64,000 nt of DNA from Natronomonas gomsonensis (GCF_013391635.1 NZ_JACAWU010000002.1:496001-560000); one strand, 5' to 3'; shown: positions 23,104 to 33,250, numbered from the stretch's first letter. Numbers and translations are program-made. Notes: a model not told the origin generated them from the letters alone.

Positions 23104-23868
23104 TCAGTACACCAGTTCCCCCGAGATAAACTTCCGGGTGCGCTCGTCTTCTGGGTCCTCGAACACCGCCTCGGCCGGACCGACCTCCGTCAGGTCGGAA
23201 CCGAGGAGGACGGCGACGCGGTCGGCGATTCGGCGGGCTTGGTGCATGTCGTGGGTGGCGACGACGACGCCGATACCGCTGGCCCGTGCCTTGTCGACGG
23301 CGGACTCGATGACAGCCGTGTTCCGTGGGTCGAGGTCGGAGGTCGGTTCGTCAAGCAAGAGCACGTCGGGGTCGTACGCTAGCGCCCGCGCGAAGGAGAC
23401 CCGCTGGGCCTCCCCGCCGGAGAGCGACCGGGCGTCCTGGTCGATTTTCTCTGTCATCCCGACGACATCGAGGGCGGCTTCGACGGCGTCGGCGGTGCCG
23501 TTCGAGCGAACCACCGACAGCAGTTCCTCGCGGAGGCGCTCCTGCCACGACCGACGAATCCGAAGGCCGTACTCGACGTTACGGGCGACGGAAGCGTCGA
23601 AGAGGCTGGCTTCCTGAAACACCATGCCGACGCGCCGTCGGAGAGTGAGGCGTTCGTCCTCGTCGACCGCCCATGCGTCGCGGCCGCCGAGCGTCACGCG
23701 GCCGGAATCGGGTTCCAGAGACAGCGACAACAGCCGCAGCAGTGTCGTCTTCCCGACCCCGGAGGGGCCGATGACGGCAATTACCTCTCCAGAATCCACC
23801 GACAGCGTGAGGTCGTCGACGACGGCGTCGTCGCCGTAGGACAGCGACACGGAATCGGCTCGCAACAT
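23104..23868 (-). CDS. tupC: Tungstate-type ABC transporter ATPase
   Basis: 254 residues. Walker A IGPSGVGKTTLLRLL (about residue 35), Q-loop MVFQEASLFDASVARNVEYG, signature SLSGGEAQRVSFARAL, Walker B DVLLLDEPTSDLD and H-loop VVVATHDMHQA. It energises import by the upstream permease. Its ATG overlaps the permease stop (ATGA), fixing the start. Tungsten serves aldehyde ferredoxin oxidoreductase-type enzymes, and molybdenum may also be carried. Confidence 0.9.
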   Translation of the reverse strand: MLRADSVSLSYGDDAVVDDLTLSVDSGEVIAVIGPSGVGKTTLLRLLSLSLEPDSGRVTLGGRDAWAVDEDERLTLRRRVGMVFQEASLFDASVARNVEYGLRIRRSWQERLREELLSVVRSNGTADAVEAALDVVGMTEKIDQDARSLSGGEAQRVSFARALAYDPDVLLLDEPTSDLDPRNTAVIESAVDKARASGIGVVVATHDMHQARRIADRVAVLLGSDLTEVGPAEAVFEDPEDERTRKFISGELVY

Positions 23869-24578
23869 CAGCCCATCACCCGGTCGTCGCCGAGTCGGAC
23901 GACGATGGCGTTCACCAAGAGAACGATGGCGACGAGGACGCCGCCGAGCACCATCGCCGTCTCGTAGCGGCCCTGTCTGGCCTCCAATTGGATTGCGGTC
24001 GTCAGCGTCCGCGTCTTCGAGACGCCCTCCGACCCCGCGATGTTGCCGCCGACGATGAGTACCGACCCGACTTCGCTAATAGCCCGTCCGAACCCGGCCA
24101 GTATCGCCGTCGCGATGCCGTATCGGGCCTCCTTGATGACGACGAGTGCAACGTCCAGCCGCGTCCCGCCGAGACTGCGGGCAGCGTCGCGGACGTTCTC
24201 CTCGACGCTCGTGACGGCGGCGAGGCTGACGGCCGTTATCGCCGGCGTGGCCAACACGAACTGCGACATAATCATCGCCTCCTTGGTAAAGACGAGTTCG
24301 AGCGGTCCGAGCGGTCCCTGATTGGAGACGGCGAACAACACGAGTAACCCGACGACGACGCTCGGAAACCCCATTCCGGTGTTGATGATCGACTTGATGA
24401 GCCGCTTTCCGGGGAGGTCGGTGAAGCCGACCACGAGCGCAATCGGGACGCTCACGAGCGTACTCAACACGACGGCGATGACGCTGACGTACAGCGAGAC
24501 GAAGATGATACTCCGGACGTACACCGATTCGAAGGGGAACTCGGCCAACAGCGCGAGTGAGGCCAACCCGGGGGTCAC
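23868..24578 (-). CDS. tupB: Tungstate-type ABC transporter permease
   Basis: 236 residues, about five transmembrane helices, with the binding-protein-dependent transport signature (EAA loop) around [20 protein letters not shown] followed by [21 protein letters not shown], characteristic of TupB and the related ModB-like permeases. It starts two bases after the binding-protein gene and overlaps the ATPase gene by one base. Confidence 0.9.
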   Translation of the reverse strand: MTPGLASLALLAEFPFESVYVRSIIFVSLYVSVIAVVLSTLVSVPIALVVGFTDLPGKRLIKSIINTGMGFPSVVVGLLVLFAVSNQGPLGPLELVFTKEAMIMSQFVLATPAITAVSLAAVTSVEENVRDAARSLGGTRLDVALVVIKEARYGIATAILAGFGRAISEVGSVLIVGGNIAGSEGVSKTRTLTTAIQLEARQGRYETAMVLGGVLVAIVLLVNAIVVRLGDDRVMG

Positions 24579-24580
24579 GG

Positions 24581-25510
24581 TCAGTCCTCAGCGGAGTCGC
24601 CACTCCAACCTTCCGGAACGTACTGTTCGAAGTCGGGGTCCTCCGACAGCGCTCGCGGGAAGAACAACTGTTCGCCGTTCGCCTCGTAGCTGTCGATGAT
24701 GTCCTGTCCCTCGGGACTGGTGATGTAGCCGATGTAGGCCATCGCGAGGTCGTAGTTGACGTTGTCGTGGACGGCGGGGTTGACCGCGATGACGCCGTAG
24801 GGGTTCGCGAGGATCTCCGGGCCGTCTTCGATAGGCCCTTCGACGAGAATCGCGAGGTCGATTTCCGACCGTTGGGAGAGGTACGTCCCGCGGTCAGACA
24901 GCGTGTACCCGCCCTGCTCGTTGGCGATGTTGAGTACCTGCCCCATTCCCTGTCCGGTTTCGCGGTACCAGTCGCCGCCGGGGTCGACGCCGGCCTCCTC
25001 CCAGACGAGGCGTTCCTTGGTGTGTGTTCCCGAGTTGTCGCCACGGGAGACGAAGGTAGCTTCGGAGTCGGCGATGGTCGCGAACGCCTCCGTCGCCGAA
25101 CTCGTTCCCTCGATGCCCGCTGGGTCGCTCCCCGGGCCGACGATGACGAAGTCGTTGAACATCAAATCGCGGCGGTTCACGCCGATGCCGTCGCGCATGA
25201 ACTCGTCTTCCAGCGACCGGGCGTGGACCATCACCACGTCTGAGTCGCCGTCGCGGGCAGTCTGGAGGGCCGCGCCGGTCCCCTGTGCGACCGTGTCGAC
25301 GGTGACGCCGTACATCTCTTCGAACGGGGCGTTCAACTCGTCGAGCAGTCCGGTGTCGTCGGTACTCGTCGTCGTCGTGAGGGTCAGCGTCTCCCCGGCG
25401 ACGCCGGGAGCGTCGTCGCTTGCTCCTCCACCGATTTGCGCACAACCGGCCAATCCAGCAACCCCACCTGTACCGAGCGCCGTGAGGAACTGACGGCGTT
25501 GTATCGACAT
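24581..25510 (-). CDS. tupA: Tungstate-binding lipoprotein of the ABC transporter
   Basis: 309 residues from the ATG at 25510 ([20 protein letters not shown]); the ATG nine codons upstream is less likely. Twin-arginine signal and lipobox (GLAGC). [18 protein letters not shown] is the TupA oxyanion-binding signature, followed by [35 protein letters not shown] and [12 protein letters not shown], all typical of TupA rather than ModA. It is first in the tupA-tupB-tupC-regulator operon. A/T-rich sequence upstream probably holds the promoter. Confidence 0.92.
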   Translation of the reverse strand: MSIQRRQFLTALGTGGVAGLAGCAQIGGGASDDAPGVAGETLTLTTTTSTDDTGLLDELNAPFEEMYGVTVDTVAQGTGAALQTARDGDSDVVMVHARSLEDEFMRDGIGVNRRDLMFNDFVIVGPGSDPAGIEGTSSATEAFATIADSEATFVSRGDNSGTHTKERLVWEEAGVDPGGDWYRETGQGMGQVLNIANEQGGYTLSDRGTYLSQRSEIDLAILVEGPIEDGPEILANPYGVIAVNPAVHDNVNYDLAMAYIGYITSPEGQDIIDSYEANGEQLFFPRALSEDPDFEQYVPEGWSGDSAED

Positions 25511-25629
25511 AGACACATCGAGGATGGGGGCCATCAAGTAAGTTACGCCGAGGAGTAACTACTACCAGTTACACTAAGTGAAAAATAACGCATTCAAAAA
25601 TCGATTGTGGCTACGTTTCGGAGTGTCGA

Positions 25630-26532
25630 TTACGCCGATTCGTTGCCGGCCGATTCGGGCTCTTCGGTTGCCTCCGGCGTTTCGGTCGGTTCGGCGGTTT
25701 CGGTCCCGTCGTCATCGTCGCCTTCTTTGTCATCCTCGTCTTCGTCATCCTCGTCGTCTCCGACTTCCTTGACGTCAACGTCCTTGCCGGCGACTCCGCT
25801 TTCGGAGATGACTGGCTTGAGGATGTAACCGTTGTTCGGGCCTCGCTTGACGACGTTGATGTCGAAGACGAAGCTCACCTCTCCGCCCTCCTCGACTTCG
25901 AACGTCTTGGTAATCTGCAGTTTCTCGCTGGGGAGTTTCACGTCGACTTCCTCGCCGTCGACGACGCCGACCACTTCGGAGGCGTGAAGCTCGATTTTCG
26001 TGTAGGTGCCCGCTTCGAGTTCGCCCTCCAACACGGAAATCGCCTTGTCGCCGACGACCTCGGTCAAGTCGACCGTCTCGCCTTCGAGGTCGAGTTCGGT
26101 GAAACCGCCCTCACCGTCTTCGTCGTCTTCCTCATCATCGTCTTCGTCCTCGTCGTCTTCGGCTTCAGTCCCCTCCGGCGTCTCGGTCTCTTCTTCCGTT
26201 TCAGTCGGCTCCTCGGTCTCGGTCGGTTCGGCGGTTTCGGTCCCATCGGGGGTTTCAGTTCCGTCGTCATCGTCTTCTTCGTCGTCTTCCTCGTCGTCTT
26301 CCTCGTCGTCGGCAGCGCGGAACACCCGCGCTTTCGAGAGGGTGACGTCCAGCGATTCGAAGTCGCCGATGTCGGCCGGCTGGTCGCTGATGAGCAGTCG
26401 GAACGTCCCCATCGCCGACCCACCGTTCCCGCCGTTGCCGCTGGGGCTTTCGGAGCCGCCGTTGCCCGTACAGCCGGCGACGAGTACCGTTCCCGCGCCC
26501 GCCGTGGCGGTCAGGAATCGTCGTCGGTTCAT
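25630..26532 (-). CDS. DUF4382 Tat lipoprotein with acidic insertions
   Basis: 300 residues. MNRRRFLTATAGAGTVLVAGC is a Tat/lipobox signal. The DUF4382 domain begins at FRLLISDQPADIGDFESLDV and resumes at LDLEGETVDLTEVVGDKAIS, and an insertion of about 70 residues of D/E runs and TETEEPTE repeats interrupts it. A second acidic T/E/P tail follows. DUF4382 proteins are predicted extracellular carbohydrate- or ligand-binding beta-sandwiches without a proven role. It lies upstream of tupA but is separate, with a 119-base gap. Confidence 0.8.
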   Translation of the reverse strand: MNRRRFLTATAGAGTVLVAGCTGNGGSESPSGNGGNGGSAMGTFRLLISDQPADIGDFESLDVTLSKARVFRAADDEEDDEEDDEEDDDDGTETPDGTETAEPTETEEPTETEEETETPEGTEAEDDEDEDDDEEDDEDGEGGFTELDLEGETVDLTEVVGDKAISVLEGELEAGTYTKIELHASEVVGVVDGEEVDVKLPSEKLQITKTFEVEEGGEVSFVFDINVVKRGPNNGYILKPVISESGVAGKDVDVKEVGDDEDDEDEDDKEGDDDDGTETAEPTETPEATEEPESAGNESA

Positions 26533-26676
26533 GTCGTATCGCCCTCCGTCGTCAGTTCGCGTTGCCGTGTCTGTCGCATCGTTGATTCGTACTCGACAGC
26601 GACATAAACGGTTGATGGCCGAATGCGGGCCAGAAGGTTCATCAGGGAGTCCCCGACCCGTCTCTCGTCGGGCGAT

Positions 26677-27453
26677 TCACCCGTCGTAGGCTTCCGCCAG
26701 TCCGTCGAGGGCCTCGTGGCGGGTGGTCGTGTGCGGCGCCGTCAGCGGCGAGACGCTGACGCGGCCCTCGACGACCGCGCGTCGGTCGCTGCCCTGCGGG
26801 TCGGGGACGGACCCCTCGGCCATCATCTCCCAGATGCGGTCGTGAATCGTCACCGTCCCACGCTCGTTTTCGGCGTCCATCTCGTAGACGTGGGAGGGAC
26901 GAGTGATTTCCATGTCGGCGTGGCCCTCCTCGGGCGGCAGCGGCGCGTTGACGTTCAGGTAGTCGGCGTCGTCGAAGACGCCCGCACCGAAGGCGTGTTC
27001 GATGAGATAGCGGACGGCGCGGGTGGCCTCCGAGAAGTGTTCCGGTTCGGGGGTGAATTCCTGGAACGTGATGTCGCCGGCCGGGAAGTACACGGATGCG
27101 GCGATGGCCGGAACGCCGAAGAAGGCGGCTTCCACGGCGGCCGAGACAGTTCCCGAACGGCCGAGGACGTACTCCCCGAGGTTCGCCCCGCGGTTACAGC
27201 CCGAGACGACGATGTCGGGGTCGAAATCCATCGCACAGATGGCGGCGACGACGCAGTCCGTCGGTGTTCCCTGAACTGCGTAGCCGAGTTCGTGTTCTGT
27301 CAGTTCGACGTTCCGTGAGAGTTGTCGGCCGACCGCGCTCTGGTCGACCTCCGGTGCCATCACCGTCACGTCGCCGACCGATTCCAGGGCGTCGTACAGC
27401 GCCCGGATGCCGACGGCGTCGATGCCGTCGTCGTTCGTCAGCAGAATATCCAT
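26677..27453 (-). CDS. surE: SurE 5'/3'-nucleotidase
   Basis: 258 residues. The signature start MDILLTNDDGIDAVGIRALY carries the Asp-Asp metal ligands. VMAPEVDQSAVGRQLS supplies the Ser of the active site, and DIVVSGCNRGANLGEYVLGRSGTV the Asn ligand. SurE dephosphorylates nucleoside monophosphates with divalent metal. The usual length is about 250. It stands alone, 51 bases after the methyltransferase gene. Confidence 0.92.
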   Translation of the reverse strand: MDILLTNDDGIDAVGIRALYDALESVGDVTVMAPEVDQSAVGRQLSRNVELTEHELGYAVQGTPTDCVVAAICAMDFDPDIVVSGCNRGANLGEYVLGRSGTVSAAVEAAFFGVPAIAASVYFPAGDITFQEFTPEPEHFSEATRAVRYLIEHAFGAGVFDDADYLNVNAPLPPEEGHADMEITRPSHVYEMDAENERGTVTIHDRIWEMMAEGSVPDPQGSDRRAVVEGRVSVSPLTAPHTTTRHEALDGLAEAYDG

Positions 27454-27504
27454 ACGGGCTGTGGGTACCGGTGTCGCAAAAGTTCACCGCACGGACCGGG
27501 GTAA

Positions 27505-28926
27505 TCAGCTCAGGCGGTCGACGACCGTCTGGGCATCGACGACGAGATTGTACGCCTCCTCGTCGTCGTTCCACAACACGAGGACGTTCTCGAAGTGAAG
27601 CAACGAGCCGTACGGCGCACGGAGGAGGGATTCGTTGAGCGCCGACTCCCGCGTGAGGACGGCGTAGTGGTCGACGGCCTCCGAGCCGTCGCTAATCTTG
27701 AACAGCGGGTTGCCCTCGTCGGCGAGGTTCGGCGACAGTTTCAGCGCGTCGAGGTCGATTCGGTCGGTGACGTGGGACTCCATCTCGGCCATCTTCGCTA
27801 CCTCCTCGGCGTCCGGCGTGTACTCGATGGCCCGTTTCCCGTCGGTTCGAAGCAGGAGATAGGCGTACTGAACGTCGGTGTTCAGGTACGTCCCGTCGCC
27901 GGCAGCGAGACCGTCTTCGTTCCCGTCGGCCGCGGCCCGGTCGAGTCGGCTCTGGAACGCCGGCGGTTCGATGTCCGGCTGTCGGGCGAACGTCCACCCG
28001 CGGTCGTCCGGGGACTCCTCGGGCCAGAGTCGAACCGTCGGCGCGTACACGGTCGCGTCCTCACGGCGAGTCAGAAGGTCGCGCTCGATGTTCCGCAACC
28101 GGGTCGCCGTTCGCTCCTCTGCGGGCGACAGCGCCACCAGCGTTCCGTCGTCGGCGAGGACGTCGAGATACTGCTCGGCGACCGAGACGGGGTCGTCCAA
28201 CTCCGAGAGCACGTTGGCGAAGACGACGAGGTCGTACTCGCCGTCGGGGGCGAACGATTCGGCGCGTTCGCGGTGAATCGTCGTCGCAAATCCTGGCCGC
28301 GTCCCTTCGAGCATCGCTTCGAGCACGTCGGCGGCTGCACTCGGTTCCACGGCGTCGTACTCCACGAGCGTCTCCTCGGGGAGGTAATCGTGGATGCCGA
28401 GCGCCGGCCCGCCCGTGCCGGCTCCGACCTCCAGTATCCGGAGTCGGCGGCCGAGCAATCCCGCTCGACCCACCTCGTCGAGGACGTACTGTATCGCCGC
28501 GTAGTAATCCGGCAGGTGGTAGATTGCGTAGGCGAGGGCGGTGTCCTCGTCGTAGGTGACCGCCTCGTCGGCGAAGTACGCCTCCTTCAGACGGTCGATG
28601 CGCTCCCGGAGGCCGGCGCCGCTGTCTCCTTTCGGCCAGCCGGGGCCGTACCGCTCGACGAGCAGGTCCTCGAGTCGCCGGGCGTAGGCCTCGGGGAATC
28701 GCTCGACGCCGTCGAATTGCGGGGTTATCGTCCCGTCTTCGACCGGGACAAACGTGCCGTCTTCGCGTTCGCGAATCCCCAATTCGAATGCGTGTTCGCG
28801 CAGCGTCTCGCGGACGACCGCCGGATGCGGTTGGCCGTCGACGTACTCGTAGATCTCCTCGGGGTCGATGGGTCGGGCGTTCCGGAGATATCGAGCGTTG
28901 TCGAGGATGGCGTCGGTGTCGGTCAT
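27505..28926 (-). CDS. Rsm22/METTL17-like SAM methyltransferase
   Basis: 473 residues. A helical N-terminal half (YLRNARPIDPEEIYEYVDGQ, then DTALAYAIYHLPDYYAAIQYVL) precedes a class I methyltransferase core: ILEVGAGTGGPALGIHDYL (SAM motif I), VEYDAVEPS, and YDLVVFANVLSEL. The C-terminal part is beta-rich. This order resembles the Rsm22/METTL17 ribosome-assembly family, but the Cys-rich metal site of eukaryotic members is absent. The gene overlaps prephenate dehydrogenase (ATGA). Any rRNA or ribosome role is inferred from family only. Confidence 0.7.
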   Translation of the reverse strand: MTDTDAILDNARYLRNARPIDPEEIYEYVDGQPHPAVVRETLREHAFELGIREREDGTFVPVEDGTITPQFDGVERFPEAYARRLEDLLVERYGPGWPKGDSGAGLRERIDRLKEAYFADEAVTYDEDTALAYAIYHLPDYYAAIQYVLDEVGRAGLLGRRLRILEVGAGTGGPALGIHDYLPEETLVEYDAVEPSAAADVLEAMLEGTRPGFATTIHRERAESFAPDGEYDLVVFANVLSELDDPVSVAEQYLDVLADDGTLVALSPAEERTATRLRNIERDLLTRREDATVYAPTVRLWPEESPDDRGWTFARQPDIEPPAFQSRLDRAAADGNEDGLAAGDGTYLNTDVQYAYLLLRTDGKRAIEYTPDAEEVAKMAEMESHVTDRIDLDALKLSPNLADEGNPLFKISDGSEAVDHYAVLTRESALNESLLRAPYGSLLHFENVLVLWNDDEEAYNLVVDAQTVVDRLS

Positions 28927-29654
28927 CGTCCCGCCTCCTCGTAGAGGTCCAGAAAGGTCTCCCGGTCAGCTTCAGAGAGCGCGCGTGCGGCCTCGGCGAC
29001 GGAGTCGCCGCCCCTGAAGCGATCCTGAATCTCGGCGTACACCTCGGGCGTGTTGCCGGCGATTCTGTCGACCAACTCATCGAGCGGTTCCGAGAGGTTG
29101 GTCTGGAACCGCGGGTCGACCTCCTCGGCGGCCAACGCGTAGGCCAACACCGCCGTGTGCGCTCTCGCCTGGACCGTCTCCATCGCCCGGTCGTGTTCCT
29201 CGGGCGTCGTCTCGAAGACGTCGTTGCCGGCCGCCGAAAGCGACTCGCGGATGGCGTCGACCGTCGGCCCGTCCGAATCGACGACCACCGGGAGGTTTCC
29301 GGGTGCGTTCGACGCCGAAAACAGCGGGTGAAAACTCGCCCGTTCGCGGCCCTCGGCGTGGGTCGACAGCGCCGCCACCGAATCGCGCATCTCCCCGGAT
29401 ACGTCGACGACTGCTTCGGTCGCCTTCGCGGCGTGTTCGGCGATAACGTCGGGAACAGCAGTCATCGGCACGGCGACACAGACGACGTCGAAACGCTCGT
29501 CGGTGTCCAGTGGGACCGCCGTGGCGTCGTTCGTCGCGGCGGCGGCCTCCCGTGCCACCCCGTGGTCGCGGTCGGCGAAGGCGACTGCGTCGGCGCCGCT
29601 GTGACGGGCGAACCACCGGCCCATCTCTCCCGCGCCGACGACGAGCAGTTGCAT
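28923..29654 (-). CDS. tyrA: Prephenate dehydrogenase
   Basis: 243 residues from the ATG at 29654. The NAD(P)-binding fold opens with MQLLVVGAGEMGRWFARH. ASFHPLFSASNAPGNLPVVV matches the catalytic HPLFG/MFG region of archaeal TyrA with its His, followed by EEHDRAMETVQARAHTAVLAYAL. It decarboxylates prephenate to 4-hydroxyphenylpyruvate for tyrosine. It is a short archaeal form without an ACT domain. It overlaps the downstream methyltransferase by four bases. Confidence 0.88.
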   Translation of the reverse strand: MQLLVVGAGEMGRWFARHSGADAVAFADRDHGVAREAAAATNDATAVPLDTDERFDVVCVAVPMTAVPDVIAEHAAKATEAVVDVSGEMRDSVAALSTHAEGRERASFHPLFSASNAPGNLPVVVDSDGPTVDAIRESLSAAGNDVFETTPEEHDRAMETVQARAHTAVLAYALAAEEVDPRFQTNLSEPLDELVDRIAGNTPEVYAEIQDRFRGGDSVAEAARALSEADRETFLDLYEEAGR

Positions 29655-29787
29655 AAACAGCGGTACTGCCGCCTTCGGCAAAAGGGGTTCGTATTGGTGG
29701 CCTGCGTGGCGGCTCACGTCCTCGTTAGAATCGACCTACCGAGCGTAGTCGCCTGTTAGTTTTCCGCGGTGGCTGTTTACACCGAGT

Positions 29788-30000
29788 ATGGCGGAGGAAT
29801 CCAAACGTGAATCCATCCGAAACGCCGGCTACAGTGCCTGGCGAGGGACCGTGCTCATCGGTATCGGACTCGTCGTGTTGGTGATGTTCGTCGGCATGTC
29901 GTACCTCGTCTACCTCGGTCGGATGTCCGACGGTCCGCTGGTGCTGTTCGTCGGCGTTGTCTTGGGATTCCTCCTTCGCTCGGCGATGAAGTTCTTCTGA
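29788..30000 (+). CDS. Small two-helix membrane protein
   Basis: 70 residues. A charged N-terminus (MAEESKRESIRNAGYSAWRG) precedes two transmembrane helices (about 22-43 and 50-68) with a GRMSDG loop between and a KFF end. No family is recognised. It is divergent from tyrA, with a 133-base promoter region. Confidence 0.6.
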   Translation: MAEESKRESIRNAGYSAWRGTVLIGIGLVVLVMFVGMSYLVYLGRMSDGPLVLFVGVVLGFLLRSAMKFF

Positions 30001-30136
30001 CATCGAGTGGACGGCCGAGAGGGTATCGTGGCGGCTCAGGAGTAGGCGTCGTCACAAGGGGCTCGGAGCGGGGGTAGGTGCCTCATCATCGCCGCCGTGT
30101 GACGGTAGGCGTGGCGGGGGTTTGTAGCTTACCGGA

Positions 30137-31306
30137 TTACAACACGAGCGATTTCTCGTAGTCGGTGAGGTTCTCGTGGCCGTCTTCGGTGACGACGACG
30201 AGGTCCTCGATGCGAACGCCGCCGACCGCGGGGTCGTAGAGGCCGGGTTCGACCGTGACGACGTGACCCGCTTGGAGTTCGTTGTCCTGTTCGGAAACGC
30301 GCGGGAACTCGTGGATGTCGAGGCCGACGCCGTGGCCCGTCGTGTGAATGAAGCCGGTTTCGGTCGTCTCGTCGCTTCGAAGGGTCGGCAGGCCGGCGTC
30401 CTCGTAGACGTCGCACACCGCGCCGTGGACCTCGCTGCCGGTGACGCCCGCCTCGATGGCGTCCAGCGCCGCCTCCTGTGCCTCCAGCGTGAGGTCGTAC
30501 CACTCGGCGATTTCCGCGGAGGGGTCGCCCACACAGAACGTCCGGGTCATGTCGGCGTAGTACCCCGTCTCCTTCGAGCGCGGGAAGATGTCGATAATGA
30601 TGGCTTCGTCGGCCGAAAGCGGACCGGACCCCCGGTCGTGGGGGTCGGCGGCGTCGGCCCCGCAGGCGACGATGGTCTCGTCGAGCGCACAGCCGTGCCG
30701 CAGGAGTTCGATTTCGATTTCCTGCTTGACGCGCTCGGATGTGAGCGCCTCGCCGTCGAAAACGAGCGTTCCGTCCTCGATGTCGGCCTCGGCGAGTAGT
30801 TCCTCGGCGCGTGCCATCGCGGCTTCGTTTGCCTTCTGTGCCGACCGGATGTGTTCGACTTCCTCGTCGGTCTTCGTCGCGCGGATGGACTCGACGGTGT
30901 CGTCGTAGTCGGCTTCGACGGTCACGCCGAGGTCTCGGAGGCCGTCGGCGGTACCGAGCGGGAAGTCGACCGGCGTGGCGACCGACTCCACGTCGTGGGC
31001 GTCGAGGAACGCGGCGAGCGTCCGGTGGCCCCCCTCCGTCTGTCCGTACTCTTCGAGGTTCTTCCGGTGGTCGTACTCGGAGTGGCGTTCGACGGTTTCG
31101 GCGCGTGCGTTGCGCTTCGCGCGGCCGTACTCCAGCGCCGAGACGAGGAGATGCCCCTCGCCGGTGTACAGCGTCACGAAGGGGTCGGGAGCGGTGAAAC
31201 CGGAGAGGTATCGCTGGTCGGAGTCCTCGCCGTCGGCCTCGACGAGGTAGCCGTCGAGGTCCGCCTCCTCGAGGAACGCATCGAGTGCAGAGAGGTCGGG
31301 GTTCAT
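30137..31306 (-). CDS. M24 metallopeptidase (Xaa-Pro dipeptidase-like)
   Basis: 389 residues from the ATG at 31306. The N-terminal creatinase-type domain (about residues 1-130) is followed by the pita-bread catalytic domain. Metal ligands: two Asp in AIIIDIFPRSKETGYYADMT, His in HTTGHGVGLDIHEFP, Glu in VVTVEPGLYD and Glu in VRIEDLVVVTE. It cleaves X-Pro bonds in peptides, in the cytoplasm. It is divergent from EPSP synthase. Confidence 0.92.
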   Translation of the reverse strand: MNPDLSALDAFLEEADLDGYLVEADGEDSDQRYLSGFTAPDPFVTLYTGEGHLLVSALEYGRAKRNARAETVERHSEYDHRKNLEEYGQTEGGHRTLAAFLDAHDVESVATPVDFPLGTADGLRDLGVTVEADYDDTVESIRATKTDEEVEHIRSAQKANEAAMARAEELLAEADIEDGTLVFDGEALTSERVKQEIEIELLRHGCALDETIVACGADAADPHDRGSGPLSADEAIIIDIFPRSKETGYYADMTRTFCVGDPSAEIAEWYDLTLEAQEAALDAIEAGVTGSEVHGAVCDVYEDAGLPTLRSDETTETGFIHTTGHGVGLDIHEFPRVSEQDNELQAGHVVTVEPGLYDPAVGGVRIEDLVVVTEDGHENLTDYEKSLVL

Positions 31307-31384
31307 ACCGGATGCCGGGGGCGGGAGGAGTAAAGCCCTACCCCTTGTCGGCAGGCCTTTGTCGGCGGCCCGCCACCCGCCGGT

Positions 31385-32695
31385 ATGGACGTTCGCATCT
31401 CGCCCTCGCAGGTCCGCGGGAGCGCCCGGGCGCCGCCGTCGAAGAGCTACACGCATCGCGCCATCCTCGCCGCCGGCTACGGCGGCGGCGCGCTCGTGAA
31501 GAACCCGCTTTTCAGCGCCGACACGAAGGCGACGGCCCGCGCCGTCGAAGCCTACGGCGGGTCGACCGAACGCGTCGACGACGACCTCGAAGTCGTCGGG
31601 TTCGAGGGCACACCCGAGACGCCGGGCAACGTCGTCGACTGTGCCAACAGCGGGACGACGATGCGGTTGACGGCCGCGGCCGGCGCCCTCGTCGACGACC
31701 TCGCGGTGTTGACCGGCGACACCTCGCTTCGCTCCCGACCGCAGGGGCCGCTGCTGGACGCCCTCTCCGACCTCGGCGCCCGCGCGGAGTCGACGCGCCG
31801 AAACGGACAGGCACCGCTCGTCGTCGGCGAAGGCATCGACCGCGAGTTGGTGTCCATCCGCGGCGACGTGTCCTCACAGTACATCACCGGTCTGCTGATG
31901 GCCGGCGCAGTCACCGAGGGTGGCCTCGAAATCGACCTCACGACAGACCTCAAATCCGCGCCGTACGTCGATATCACCCTGGAGGTGCTCGCGGACTTCG
32001 GTATCGACGCCGAGGTCATCGGCGGCGATAACTCCGACATCCGGTCCTCGGGTGCCAACGGCTTCCGTGTGCCGGGCGGGCAGTCCTACGAACCGTCCGA
32101 CGGGGAGTACCACGTCCCCGGCGACTTCTCGTCGATGTCGTATCTGCTGGCGGCGGGCGCTCTCGCCGCCGACGGCGAGTTGCTCGTCAGGGGGGCCTAC
32201 CCCAGCGCACAGGGTGATTCGGCCATCGTCTCCATCCTCGAACGGATGGGTGCGGACATCGAGTGGAACCGCGCGAACGGCTCGATTTCGGTCGCGGAAT
32301 CCGAACTGGAGGGTATCGAGGTCGGCGTCGCCGATACGCCGGACCTGCTGCCCACAATCGCGGTCCTCGGCGCCGCCGCCGAGGGGACGACCCGGATTAC
32401 GGACTGCGAGCACGTCCGTCTGAAAGAGACCGACCGAGTCGCCGCGATGGCCACGGAGTTGACGAAGATGGGCGTCGACGTCGAGGAGTACGAGGACGAA
32501 CTCGTCGTTCACGGCGGCGGTCTCGAAGGGGCCACCGTCGAAGGGTACGACGACCATCGCATCGTCATGTCGCTGGCCGTCGCCGCGCTCGTCGCCGACG
32601 GCGAGACGACAATCGAGGGCGCCGAACACGTCGACGTGTCCTTCCCCGAGTTCTTCGAGGTGCTGTACGACCTCGGTGCGGATGTCGAGAAGTAA
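31385..32695 (+). CDS. aroA: EPSP synthase (3-phosphoshikimate 1-carboxyvinyltransferase)
   Basis: 436 residues. [14 protein letters not shown] near the start binds phosphate. [15 protein letters not shown] is the class signature, [15 protein letters not shown] follows, and the C-terminal lobe has [14 protein letters not shown] and the [17 protein letters not shown] motif. It adds the enolpyruvyl group of PEP to shikimate-3-phosphate, downstream of shikimate kinase and upstream of chorismate. It is not in an operon with the other aromatic genes here. Confidence 0.95.
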   Translation: MDVRISPSQVRGSARAPPSKSYTHRAILAAGYGGGALVKNPLFSADTKATARAVEAYGGSTERVDDDLEVVGFEGTPETPGNVVDCANSGTTMRLTAAAGALVDDLAVLTGDTSLRSRPQGPLLDALSDLGARAESTRRNGQAPLVVGEGIDRELVSIRGDVSSQYITGLLMAGAVTEGGLEIDLTTDLKSAPYVDITLEVLADFGIDAEVIGGDNSDIRSSGANGFRVPGGQSYEPSDGEYHVPGDFSSMSYLLAAGALAADGELLVRGAYPSAQGDSAIVSILERMGADIEWNRANGSISVAESELEGIEVGVADTPDLLPTIAVLGAAAEGTTRITDCEHVRLKETDRVAAMATELTKMGVDVEEYEDELVVHGGGLEGATVEGYDDHRIVMSLAVAALVADGETTIEGAEHVDVSFPEFFEVLYDLGADVEK

Positions 32696-32712
32696 GGCAG
32701 CCGCGGCGCTCG

Positions 32713-33102
32713 CTACTCGTAGACCACGCCGTCGCTGTCGCCGGACATCACGACTTCGTCGTCCTCGTTTCGGCAGACGTACTCCGTCTGGAGGCGGACC
32801 CCGTCCTCGCGTTCGGTGACGGAGGTGACCGTCATCGCACAGCGTATCTCCTCGCCGGTGTACACCGGCCGGTGAAAGGTGTAGTTCAACTCCCGAGCGA
32901 TGTAGTTCAAATCACCGCCGATTTTCGTCGGGAGCGTCCCCGTCAGGAGGCCGTGGACGACGAGTCGACCCTCCTCGTCGGGTTCGACGTGGTGGGGGTT
33001 CTCGTCTTCGGACACCTCGACGAACTGCTCGACGTCGGCGTGGGTGAACGTCCGACTGTGCGTGAACGTCTCGCCCTCGGTAAGGGCGTAGGGGTCGACC
33101 AT
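32713..33102 (-). CDS. MaoC-like hotdog-fold protein
   Basis: 129 residues with the (R)-hydratase/MaoC outline: FTHADVEQFVEVSEDENPHHVE contains the Asp and His of the hydratase motif, then GRLVVHGLLTGTLPTKIGG and TFHRPVYTGEEIRCAMTVTSV. Such proteins hydrate enoyl-CoAs or bind acyl-CoA as thioesterase relatives. It converges with aroA. A second MaoC-like gene lies at 46273. Confidence 0.85.
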   Translation of the reverse strand: MVDPYALTEGETFTHSRTFTHADVEQFVEVSEDENPHHVEPDEEGRLVVHGLLTGTLPTKIGGDLNYIARELNYTFHRPVYTGEEIRCAMTVTSVTEREDGVRLQTEYVCRNEDDEVVMSGDSDGVVYE

Positions 33103-33250
33103 ACGCCGCTGCTCGTAGGGGAGCCGCTTGAACGTTTAGCGAAGTAGCAGCAAATGTTGTCGCTGTTCCCCACGTGTACCACGGAGTTACGGACCGCTGC
33201 AAACCGCATCACTTCGAGGACGTGGAACGGAACCCCCGAGCATCCCGGGG

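Noticed and set aside
26100..26320. Low-complexity plus-strand serine-rich reading frames
   Set aside because: They are the antisense shadow of Asp/Glu runs in the DUF4382 lipoprotein.
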